Made by a program: the position numbers and the translations under genes
The notes under the pieces: model-generated
Databases searched by the model: none
What the model was told of the DNA's origin: nothing
What the model saw: the letters and a program-made list of their open reading frames with translations, nothing else
Shown: positions 23,688 to 34,430 of the stretch, in pieces
Layout of the letters: each line of letters starts with the position of its first letter
How positions within the stretch are numbered: position 1 is the stretch's first letter
DNA from: Trachythela sp. YZ-2020
Lineage: Eukaryota > Cnidaria > Anthozoa > Malacalcyonacea > Clavulariidae
Length of the DNA stretch: 64,000 bases
Assembly: GCA_016169945.1 (NCBI GenBank)
Contig: JADLSH010000231.1
Span: 2,232,001-2,296,000, forward strand
Direction of reading: 5' to 3'

Positions 23688-26600
23688 TAACGCATGCGCA
23701 GTTTAGTTGCTTTTACCTAGTGATGAATTGATAGTAGTCTTTTGTCTTTATGCCGCAAATGTGTGTTTAAGAGGTGATATTTTCTATGGTTGGTGCTAAT
23801 TCCACAAAAAACAAATCAATCATCAGCATATTTATCGCCATGCATGCTAACCTACAATGAACAGATACCTAACGTAGTGTTCAAATCCCATGCAGTGAAA
23901 GGCATTCTATAAATGCACGCTGCACTAGAATTTCTCGCTGTGTGAAAGCCTGGTGAGATACGAGTAAAGGTGAGCCGATGAATGAGAACCTGGCTTGAGA
24001 TACACACAAGCATAAGGAAAGACAAAAGGTAGAACAAAGAGATTCAGTGAAGTGTGCAACATAAACGTCGGCATAACGGCACAAGTCTCTAAGCATAAGC
24101 TAAGCCGGAACAAAAGAGATTTCAAAAGAAAATTATTTCCGCTTTGTCTTTTAAGCCCTGGAGGAAAAGTTTTCTTTTGTATTTCTGCTTATACTTATCT
24201 CTCTCGTGTGAACCAGGTCTGGGAAGTAAAACGTAACTGCATTACAATGCGGCTGTGGGGATTGGTGCCGAGGATTAGTGCAATACAGTATATTAATCAA
24301 GATCTCATCTTCACCAATTGTAATTGTATTCTCCTTCAGTCAGTCTAAATTGCAGGTTGCGGGTTAAGCCGTGAAGATTGGTGCAGGTGGGCGGTCGAGT
24401 TTTGGAGTCAGTTTGGTCAGAGTGTGGACCCCAGCTTAAGGTAAATTGTTGATCGATACGCGAGCTAGATTCAAGATTATTTTATTGTCTAAAACTGCGT
24501 GAAATCAGGCAAACGCCATTTTAACGACCCCATCAACCTGCATTAACCCGCAGTTTAGTCTTCAGATCTTCGAATTCCGTGTATGAATTACAATAGACAG
24601 AAATGTCCATCACATCCCCACAAGTGGTTCCATTAAGATCTTCAGATGTTCTAGTCCGGTAAAGAACTAAAGAGGTCTGTCATAGTTTTACAGAATTGCG
24701 GTTTTGGTGTTCATATGTAACTGTACGGTTGAAATTTGGAGATAAGGAATATTTTTGATGATTTACTAAGTGAAAAAAGGGGCTATGGCCAGGATTAAGT
24801 GCTGGTTTCTAAAAATTTCATCAAATAACTGGCCAAATGTTTTATGGTTGTTCTCGCTTTGTCACAATTCAATAATTTTGATTCAATAATTAGTTGACAA
24901 TACTTATTAATGTAGTAAACTGATATGTCAGCATGATTTCGTTGACACGAATATTCCACAAAGCACAATGTTAATTGGTATAATGTGTATATAAAGCTTT
25001 CTGAGAAGTACTGGAATTGTAAATTTACGATAATATGACTATATGAGCAAATTTTCTCTCACAAATTTCTAGCTGCTGGCCGAGTCGTGTACCGATCGAA
25101 TGACGCATGCATGTATGCATAGCCATGGCCATAGGCTTGTGCTAATTTAATTGGCATTTTTAATCATTGCCCCCTCGCAATTTACTTAACAATATTTCTC
25201 GCTGTGTCGATCTGGGAATTAATCCAATTATTTTGATTTATTTAAGACAACACTGTACTTGTACTGGGCTGCTTGGACTACTACAGTACTAGCCTACGTA
25301 GCAGGCGTTTAGTGCGGGCGGGAGAAGCGAGGGCTGGAGAAAAATAAACGCCTGCCCAAATGGCTATGACAAATGCGTTTTTGAACGAAAAAACTTCGGC
25401 TAAATTCCCATTGGTAAATTTTGTTGTTGGAAGTAATGAAGCGCAAATGTCAACAATCTCACGTCTCGAGCCCCGTATTTGTTAAACTGAAGCCAGTTTG
25501 TAGTGTCGACTCATGTGCATCCAAATGACGCGTTCCCGGTCGGGATAAAATTGCAGTTGTAGCAGCTTATTCTTGTAATTGTTGATTCGATTACCCAGGT
25601 GCATGTTGAAATAACTGAGTTTCACCTATATCCTGTCACATGACATGTTGCTGCGGCTGCATGGAATCCGCCATGGAAGAACTAAAATATGCACATCAAC
25701 GTATTTAACTATAGCCTCCTCCGCAGGAAACTCTGTATAGTTTTGTATTGTATTTCAATAAATCAAAATCTTCTGTTATTCTTTGATCAACATACAAAAC
25801 AATACATGCAAAGTTGCCTGCGGATGAGGCTAGTATTTAACTATTAAATCATCCATTAGTTGTGTTTTCCATATGGCCATGAAATAATTTTTATGCAAGA
25901 ACATTTGTCTGCTGTGTCAAGCGAAACACAGAAAGGTGAACTTTGTTCTTCGATTATATTTGTAACTATATAGTAATCGGTACAATCAAGCTTTAGCAAG
26001 CCACGAAGTAAGCAGAATGTGAGACAAACTATCCTGATTCGTATATTCAAAAGCTTCATCTTCATGCAAACTGAAAACGGCTTGAATATTGGAATGCTAT
26101 ATAGCATAAAAACCCATTTCATATAATGTGTTATGCTGTAGCACAATTGTCATTAAGGCCCCAGTTACACGATATCGAATTTATCAGTTTCAGGATTTCC
26201 TCAAGGCGCAACAAAGGAAGTTGGGATATGACAAAATAAAACAAAACGTAAAGGGGAAAATTTTGTAGGCAGACATTACTTTTGAACGGCAGAAGTTGAT
26301 GTTGTGACAAGCGAATCCGGTATCATGTGTGAGACAGATATTCCGAGTGGTATATTCATGCATTTATGCTTCATGCAAAGAGACAAATTCCTGAAGCTGG
26401 TGATGCCATATAGGGCCTATATGGCATAAATATCTAATCGTAAAATCTTTAGTCCTATGTAGTTTGTAAGTTAAATGTTACGTCATTCGCTATTAAACGT
26501 TAGCAATGTGTTTAAATGTTGATTATGCTATATTATGAGTTGACATTGTCTATCTAATGTCGTTTACATAGGGTGTGGTTACCCAGTTAGCTCGAGTTCA

Positions 26601-26855
26601 CAACTATTCAAGGGTTAGTTTTCTGTGGGAGAATGCATGGGGACTGCATGGAAGACCCAGAGAAACCTTCCAGGCACAAGAGAACCAACCACAACTTGAC
26701 CTACATGAGTTTGAATTTTTAGCATAGGGCATAAGGGCAGTCGCTCAACCTAAATCTTCTTCCGTCAACCTGCAGTTGCAGACGTATTTCAGTGGTAAGG
26801 GTCAGCACGATAAGCGCATCTGTGTATAAATGTCGACCATGCCACTATTACTTAC

Positions 26856-27213
26856 CTGGGTCGGTTAAGATCGCATTCGTCAACGCAGCAACAGGAGGGT
26901 GGAGACCCAATTCTTTGGCGTCAACCTCGGGAAGGCCATGAGGATGACCTTTCATAGCTGATTTTTCATCTGCAGCTGGTGGATGTTGTTTCAACATGAG
27001 GTCTAACTTGTTCTTGTATTTTGTCTCGAGTTCCTTGATTAAGCCAGCCAACCATTTGTCAGTGACTTTCCTATCAGAAGGAAGCCATTGCCCAATAGGT
27101 TGAGGTTTGCCACGCTTGGAGCTCATGATAACGCACTCTGTGTTTCGCTGCTTGTGTAATGCAGAATGACAAATTTCGATCAAGTGGCTGTACTTTAAAC
27201 TGAATTTTGTCAT
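26856..27213 (-). other. Decarboxylase exon 1, copy 2
   Basis: Same length (358 nt from the distal ATG), same donor CAG|GTAAGT and same phase as copy 1, with no stop. From the MSSKRG start (27126) it differs from copy 1 at two residues only. No exon 2-4 copy lies between it and copy 1, so a transcript from here could only be completed by splicing to 19316. It may be an alternative first exon or a recent relic. Confidence 0.8.
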
Positions 27214-28951
27214 TAACGCATGCGCAGTTTAGTTGCTTTTATCTAGTGATGATTTGATAGCAGTCTTTTGTCTTTATGCCGCAAATGTGTGTTTAAGTGG
27301 TGATATTTTCTATGGTTGGTGCTAATTGCACAAAAACAAATCAATCATCAGCATATTTATCGCCATGCAAGCTAACCTACAATGAACAGACACCTAACGT
27401 AGTGTTCAAATCCCATGCAGTGAAAGGCATTCTATAAATGCACGCTGTACTAGAATTTCTCGCTGTCTGAAAGCCTGGTGAGATACGAGTAAAGGTGAGC
27501 CGATGAATGTCGCCGATGAATGAGAACCAGGCTTGAGATACACACAAGCATAAGGAAAGACAAAAGGCAGAACAAAGGGATTCAGTGAAGTGTGCAACAT
27601 AAACGTTGGCACAAGCACAAGTCTCTAAGCATAAGCTAAGCCGGAACAAAAGAGATTTGTCTTTTAAGCCCTAGAGGAAAAGTTTTCTTTTGTATTTCTG
27701 CTTATACTTATCTCTCTCGTGTGAACCAGGTCTGGGAAGTAAAACGTAACTGCATTACAAAGCCGCTATAGATTAGTGCCGAGGATTACTGCAATACAGT
27801 ATATTAATCAAGATCTCATCTTCACCAATTGCATTTGTATTCTCCTTCAGTCAGTCTAAATTGCAGGTTGCGGGTTAAGCCGTGAAGATTGGTGCAGGTG
27901 AGCGGTCGAGTTTTGGAGTCAGTTTGGTCAGAGTGTGGACCCCAGCTTAAGGTAAATTGTTGATCGATACGCGAGCTAGATTCAAGATTATTTTATTGTC
28001 TAAAACTGCGTGAAATCAGGCAAACGCCATTTTAACTACCCCATCAACCTGCATTAACCCGCAGTTTAGTCTTCAGATCTACGAATTCCGTGTATGAATT
28101 ACAATAGACAGAAATGTCCATCACATCCCCACAAGTGGTTTCATTAAAGTGCTTATAAACCCAAAATGGGGTTTTACTGATTCGGATAGAACATAAAAAG
28201 TTAGTTAATAAGTTCTAGATTAGTTTTTGGCTTAGACTTTTAGTTTCGGAGATATAAAGGCTCAAAGTCGCTAGGAACGTGTGTATTTAATTTTACTATA
28301 AAAACAATTACATTTGGATAAATCATCTTGAAAAGTCGGCTATTTCTTGAGGAAAAAAACACATTTTTGAACTCAAACACATTTTTGAGTGTGTAAAGTA
28401 ACCCTTCTAGTGGTTTGCATCGTCAATCGTGGAATATAGACGAAGGAAAGGATTTAAATGCGATTTCAAAGTCGATCGTGGAGACGACCATGACACTTGC
28501 AGTAACTTATGTCTATAAATTCTGGGACATAGATGCCTCTTCTGGCGAACCAATTGCTTATAAAATTATTTCGTATAGTATCAAATAAAGAAAGAAGAAA
28601 TAAATGAACGAATGCAAGGGTTAAAAGTTTGTTGGAATGGAACTTAAACCTTTTACTGCATTGTAAAGTCTTCATGCCTTCGTGGACATGGGAATCGGCT
28701 ACACCTACTTTAAAGTTGGTTCTCACTTTAGCAAGGAAGCTTGTTTCCCTACAAATTTTACATCCAAATTTACCCAAAATTTGGACATTTTCAAGAATAA
28801 TAACTGGTTAACTGCAACTGGCCAACCCACAATCTAATGAAATTGGCCCCCATGTATATTCTCACACTGAACCTTTCATAGGAAGATTGGTTGACAGATT
28901 GTCATCTTTGTCCATGTAAATGAAAGATGATCAATACACGGATATCATAAA

Positions 28952-28959
<8 letters not shown>

Positions 28960-28996
<37 letters not shown>
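28960..28996. repeat. (AT)n microsatellite
   Basis: An AT dinucleotide run next to the left arm of the Penelope-like foldback; a second run flanks the right arm. Confidence 0.95.
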
Positions 28997-29078
28997 GTGT
29001 AGGTTTAGGTCTACGAAACGCAAAGAGTGCTCGACAACATATAGTTAGAGCAAATTATAGATTTTCGCTTACCTCAAA

Positions 29079-29134
29079 ACTTGTCTGCAACAGGCTGTTT
29101 CATCTGTAAAAGAATCATCAGGCAGTTTACAAGT
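29079..29134 (-). ncRNA. Hammerhead ribozyme, Penelope-type, left arm
   Basis: The exact reverse complement of the right-arm motif, with the same stem I, minimal stem III and weak stem II. Two facing ribozymes lie about 2.4 kb apart. Confidence 0.75.
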
Positions 29135-29152
29135 ATCGAAAGAAATGACCGC

Positions 29153-30074
29153 TTATATACTTCCTGCCGGGGCGTGGGGGTGTGTGTGGGAGACAATGTG
29201 TGCATGCATGGCTTTGTTTGCGTTGTTTACGCGAAATTTATTACGATGACGACATCGTGAAATTATTTCAGCTCTTTTGTTGAGTAAACAATCCTTGTTT
29301 TTTTCTTTCAAAATACAAAATTTTTCTTCTAAACATAAATTGCATCGTTTTGATCCTGTGTACGAAATAGAATGTTTTAAAATTTGCCAATTAATACTGA
29401 AATCCTTATTGTTTTCTTTCAATGTCCAAATATATTTCGAAAGTTCCGTGTCATTTGCATGCTTTTTATGCTGAAAAGATTTAGTGTGGTTGGCCAATCG
29501 CTCTTTGAATGTGGTTGCAGTCATGCCAATGTAATTTTTGATCATGTTTGTGTTGCTTACTGTGACTGTTGCTTTGTATACTATGTCCCTAGTCATGCAT
29601 TGTTTTTGAAGCGGGCAAATGGTGTTTTCTACAACTGCAATTGGTAGTGTCCCTCTCCTGTGGCTTGTTATTTCTAGATATGCGTGCATTGTGTTTAGTG
29701 ATTACTGACTTAATATTGTTCATGCAGCTATAGCTTACTTTAACTGTATTTCTGTTAAAAATTTTATGTAGCTTGTGGTGCGGTGGAAAATGCTTGTCAA
29801 TTAGACTAAGGAAATTACGTCCCATGTTTGTGCTAACACTCTTGCTAAATGGTGGGTTGAACCAAATGATGTTGCGTTGCCTATTCCTGCGTTGTTTTTG
29901 CGGTGTGTGCTGAGTGTAGCTAAGTTCATGATTAAAATTGCTATGCCTAAGTGCGTTCTGATATATGGGTGCAGATTCCTGAAAAGTTTGCTCATCTGAT
30001 GAAAGAAGTGCGATGCGCTTGTTAATTGATGCAGGTAGTTGTCTTGTGATGCTCGGTGGGTGATTAGAGTGCAT
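29153..30074 (-). pseudogene. Penelope-like GIY-YIG fragment, inverted arm (frameshifted)
   Basis: The minus-strand copy of the last two thirds of the protein. It reads in one frame from 30074 to about 29600 (HSNHPPSITRQ to NCSCRK) and then in another from about 29660 to 29153 (ENTICPLQKQC, YIGMTATTFKERL, CLEEKFC). A one-base difference at the Cys-rich linker breaks it. No RT core is present on this arm. Confidence 0.85.
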
Positions 30075-30112
30075 ATTTATGTATAGTGGATCGTCATTGG
30101 GCTTCCTATAGG

Positions 30113-31544
30113 GCCTATTGACATTGTCGATTTCTACCCATCTATTTCTGAAAAACTATTGGACCAAGCTTTATCTTGGGCTTCAAATTTGGCTACTATA
30201 CCTGAAAACGATATTTCAATAATAAAACACGCTAGAAAATCTCTTCTTTTCAATACCGGAATTTCATGGATAAAAAAAGATAGCCATAGTTTGTTTGACG
30301 TTAGCATGGGCAGTTTCGACGGCGCGGAAATTTGTGAGTTAGTAGGCCTTTTCATTTTAAACCACCTGAGTAAGAAATTTGGCAAAGAAAGCATCGGCCT
30401 ATATAGAGATGACGGTTTGGCTATTATAAAAAGTAAATCAGCACGTTTAGCAGACAAAACAAGAAAAGATCTCCACAAAATTTTCGAGCAGTTTGACCTA
30501 AAAATTACCGCCGAATCAAATTTACGCATTGTAAATTTTTTAGATGTAACTTTCGACCTTAACAATGGAAAACATAGGCCCTATAGGAAGCCCAATGACG
30601 ATCCACTATACATAAATATGCACTCTAATCACCCACCGAGCATCACAAGACAACTACCTGCATCAATTAACAAGCGCATCGCACTTCTTTCATCAGATGA
30701 GCAAACTTTTCAGGAATCTGCACCCATATATCAGAACGCACTTAGGCATAGCAATTTTAATCATGAACTTAGCTACACTCAGCACACACCGCAAAAACAA
30801 CGCAGGAATAGGCAACGCAACATCATTTGGTTCAACCCACCATTTAGCAAGAGTGTTAGCACAAACATGGGACGTAATTTCCTTAGTCTAATTGACAAGC
30901 ATTTTCCACCGCACCACAAGCTACATAAAATTTTTAACAGAAATACAGTTAAAGTAAGCTATAGCTGCATGAACAATATTAAGTCAGTAATCACTAAACA
31001 CAATGCACGCATATCTAGAAATAACAAGCCACAGGAGAGGGACACTACCAATTGCAGTTGTAGAAAAAACACCATTTGCCCGCTTCAAAAACAATGCATG
31101 ACTAGGGACATAGTATACAAAGCAACAGTCACAGTAAGCAACACAAACATGATCAAAAATTACATTGGCATGACTGCAACCACATTCAAAGAGCGATTGG
31201 CCAACCACACTAAATCTTTTCAGCATAAAAAGCATGCAAATGACACGGAACTTTCGAAATATATTTGGACATTGAATTCTAACAATAAGGATTTCAGTAT
31301 TAATTGGCAAATTTTAAAACATTCTATTTCGTACACGGGAGGATCAAAACGATGCAATTTATGTTTAGAAGAAAAATTTTGTATTTTGAAAGAAAAAAAC
31401 AAGGATTGTTTACTCAACAAAAGAGCTGAAATAATTTCACGATGTCGTCATCGTAATAAATTTCGCGTAAACAACGCAAACAAAGCCATGCATGCACACA
31501 TTGTCTCCCACACACACCCCCACGCCCCGGCAGGAAGTATATAA
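30113..31544 (+). CDS. Penelope-like RT C-terminal part plus GIY-YIG endonuclease
   Basis: Open without a stop from about 30113 (IDIVDFYPSIS, RT motif A) to 31544, about 475 codons; no ATG begins it because the 5' part is missing. From the TTG at 30159, MGSFDGAEICELVG lies at residues 50-63 and YRDDGLAI (motif C) at 82-89. A Cys-rich stretch (NCSCRK, CPLQKQC) leads to NYIGMTATTFKERLANH at about 334, the GIY-YIG endonuclease core, and CNLCLEEKFC after it. Penelope-like elements pair this RT with a GIY-YIG nuclease for target-primed integration. This arm is intact as far as it goes but lacks the RT fingers, so it should be inactive. Confidence 0.88.
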
Positions 31545-31562
31545 GCGGTCATTTCTTTCGAT

Positions 31563-31618
31563 ACTTGTAAACTGCCTGATGATTCTTTTACAGATGAAAC
31601 AGCCTGTTGCAGACAAGT
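31563..31618 (+). ncRNA. Hammerhead ribozyme, Penelope-type, right arm
   Basis: Core elements are in order: CTGATGA (31576-31582), GAAA (31596-31599) and GTT with predicted cleavage after T31608. Stem I pairs ACTTGT (31563-31568) with ACAAGT (31613-31618) and CTGC (31572-31575) with GCAG (31609-31612), with an AAA bulge on one side. Stem III is minimal (ACA-GCC-TGT), a known feature of Penelope-type hammerheads. Stem II is weak: a T-T mismatch at its base, then TCT pairing with AGA. It probably processes the element's RNA, though the stem II mismatch may lower activity. Confidence 0.75.
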
Positions 31619-31635
31619 TTTGAGGTAAGCGAAAA

Positions 31636-31637
<2 letters not shown>

Positions 31638-31683
<46 letters not shown>
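31638..31683. repeat. (AT)n microsatellite
   Basis: AT dinucleotide run adjoining the right arm of the Penelope-like foldback and the next palindrome. Confidence 0.95.
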
Positions 31684-31685
<2 letters not shown>

Positions 31686-31689
<4 letters not shown>

Positions 31690-33203
31690 GGTATTTTTAA
31701 GTGTATGTTTCACTCAACTGCGATCTACTAGAAAAGCTTCTAGTTATCCCTAAAATAAAGCATAAATGTAAATAATAATATACCATCAGTGCACTCATCC
31801 GATTCTCAAAGGTCGGGATGTCTAGTTACGATCTAACAGGCTTACACCCTTTTCCCGCAGTTAGTTTTGTACACACATATACAGAGTGCACAAGCCGAAG
31901 CGTGCAAATATATGACGGTATTTAGTGTTTGTTTCACGAAATTAATAATATCCAGATTATACACATGATTAACTTATTGCAATATTATTAGCCCTCCACT
32001 CACAACTATCTTAGAATTACTAAGACTCCAGCCCTTGTGACACTGGACGGCGGTTTAAAAGGCGGAAGGCTCAAAACAATTCATTTTTAAATTAATGTTT
32101 CGGTTTCGATACGGATGTACGTAGTATCAAAATCAATATCGCGTGATGTTAAGTTCAGGGTCATGGTCATGATAATCTGATAATTATTAATTTATACATG
32201 CGCATACCAAAGTGCACGAACTAATTAAAGTGTGCTAATATAATATGGTATTTTTAAGTGTATGTTTCACTCAACTGCGATCTACTAGAAAAGCTTCTAG
32301 TTATCCCTAAAATAAAGCATAAATGTAAATAATAATATACCATCAGTGCACTCGTCCGATTCTCAAAGGTCGGGATGTCTAGTTACGATCTAACAGGCTT
32401 ACACCCTTTTCCCGCAGTTAGTTTTGTACACACATATACAGAGTGCACAAGCCGAAGCGTGCAAATATATGACGGTATTTAGTGTTTGTTTCACGAAATT
32501 AATAATATCCAGATTATACACATGATTAACTTATTGCAATATTATTAGCCCTCCACTCACCAGCTAGTTAATCATGTGTATAATCTGGATATTATTAATT
32601 TCGTGAAACAAACACTAGCCTAAATACCGTCATATATTTGCACGCTTCGGCTTGTGCACTCTGTATATGTGTGTACAAAACTAACTGCGGGAAAAGGGTG
32701 TAAGCCTGTTAGATCGTAACTAGACATCCCGACCTTTGAGAATCGGATGAGTGCACTGATGGTATATTATTATTTACATTTATGCTTTATTTTAGGGATA
32801 ACTAGAAGCTTTTCTAGTAGATCGCAGTTGAGTGAAACATACACTTAAAAATACCATATTATATTAGCACACTTTAATTAGTTCGTGCACTTTGGTATGC
32901 GCATGTATAAATTAATAATTATCAGATTATCATGACCATGACCCTGAACTTAACATCACGCGATATTGATTTTGATACTACGTACATCCGTATCGAAACC
33001 GAAACATTAATTTAAAAATGAATTGTTTTGAGCCTTCCGCCTTTTAAACCGCCGTCCAGTGTCACAAGGGCTGGAGTCTTAGTAATTCTAAGATAGCTGG
33101 TGAGTGGAGGGCTAATAATATTGCAATAAGTTAATCATGTGTATAATCTGGATATTATTAATTTCGTGAAACAAACACTAAATACCGTCATATATATATA
33201 TAT
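31686..33203. repeat. Compound palindrome: block X-Y-X facing X'-Y'-X'
   Basis: Block X (31686-31993, from TAATATGGTATTTTTAAG to GCCCTCCACTCAC) and Y (31994-32243) are followed by X again (32244-32561). Then an inverted series runs 32567-33203 (X', Y', partial X'). The arms of about 640 bp meet at 32562-32566 with almost no spacer. No protein is encoded. It may be a foldback DNA element or the terminal repeats of another retroelement copy. Confidence 0.88.
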
Positions 33204-34430
33204 ATGGAATTATTGTGACAACACTAAACATTAATTGCCACATAAATAGGCTTAGAATAATATTCATCTTTTGAGAATGTTTTAGTGGGGAAACATATCT
33301 AATTTAATAAATAAGCCATAAGGCCAGTATGTGATCTGTAAAACATCATGCTTTCTATTACAGTAGCTTTGCTGTGTGGGCAGAGCAAACATGCTTCAAC
33401 TTTCACATTAGATGTCTGGTGTGAGAGTGATGTTGCTTTACTCCTAGTGTACACACATCCAACTTTCTTGGCATGCCCACATAGCTGATTTAAGTGACTC
33501 GGAAAGGTGCTTCTCTGTGCAAGTAAAATGACTTTCTCCCCATGGAGGGAAATGGATGTTGACCCCCTCCCCTACCAGATGTCCTTGTACATTTTATAAG
33601 TGGAATCTCTCCTTCCAGATGGGTAAAGTTCCTCCATAGTGGGAGTCTGGCTCTTTTCTAGGTAACCCATTACCCAAAAAGCAGCTAAGGTTTAGCCGAT
33701 CCAATCAAGCGCAGTTAACCCATTAATTGGCCGTACTCTACCACTGATGAGTAAAATTTGCCAATTAATGGGTTAAGCCAATCGATCCAATCAAGGGGCT
33801 GAGCTATTAAAAGTGCACTTGCCACCAAGAGACAGTAGAGTCACAATACAACATATATTGATAAAGATGTTTAATAAATATTTAATTAAAAATGTTAATT
33901 CATCTTTCACTGATGGTTCCAGTTTACTTCACTGATAATCTAGATGAAATCACAAACAAATAGTTTAATGGGCTATACAATTTTGAAGTGTATCTCTCTA
34001 TTCAGGGAATTTTTTCTTAGCCTCCCTAAGGTTCTTCAACATAGGTGGCTAACAAACCAAGGCCTAACCGCAGAAATGCCTGATACTCAGGTTAAGGTGG
34101 TTCCACTAGTGGGACAGTGCAGCACTTGGTGTCTTGGAAGGCAAATTCAGATGAGTTTCGGTGTCCTCTTTTCTATCGGTTTAAAGCCGCAATATGTGAT
34201 TTATCATCCAAAAAAGGTGTCAGATAGCTAGATATATTACTGTTGGTACTTTCTGTGTAATATCACGCACAAACGAAACATCGTTTAGACAAAATATGCA
34301 AAAAAACACAATACATCGATATCTTCGCCATATATTTATTAGTTGTTTATCAAAGTTGGGTTCCTGGGATCCAGGCCCCTTGGTGATATTTTGGTCGCGC
34401 TACATTTTTTCAGAAAATGCCAAAATTTGC
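33204..34430. other. Interior of the TTAA element, right side
   Basis: No protein recognised. A local inverted repeat around 33690-33800 has CCCATTAATTGG and CCAATTAATGGG with a GCCGATCCAATCAAG-type flank. Related TTAACCCATTAA / CTACCACTGA words recur in the element at 43859-48172 (44880, 45300, 45450, 45760). Confidence 0.5.

Larger units (their letters stand above)
22003..25484. repeat. Tandem segmental duplication, copy 1 (segments a and b)
   Basis: Begins at CTGAAGCCAGTTTGTAGTG, which recurs at 25491, and runs through exon 1 copy 1 and its upstream DNA to GAGCCCCGTATTTG at 25484. In copies 2 and 3 that last word continues into further shared sequence (35420, 49130), whereas here it joins directly to the start of copy 2. 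Copy 1 therefore lacks segments c and d. Confidence 0.9.
29058..31640. mobile_element. Penelope-like retroelement foldback (inverted copies of the 3' half)
   Basis: Left arm 29058-30118 and right arm 30573-31640 are near-identical inverted copies of the 3' part of a Penelope-like element. The 455-bp spacer is single-copy and belongs with the right arm. Each arm ends with a hammerhead ribozyme motif and the word GAGGTAAGCGAAAATCTAT next to an AT run. The left arm differs by a frameshift and minor changes. The layout resembles a 5'-truncated insertion with an inverted copy, as is common for Penelope-like elements. Confidence 0.88.

Noticed and set aside
23852..24125. Open frames upstream of exon 1 copies 1 and 2 (also 27377-27649)
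   Set aside because: They are not conserved in frame between the duplicated copies, as expected of non-coding upstream DNA.
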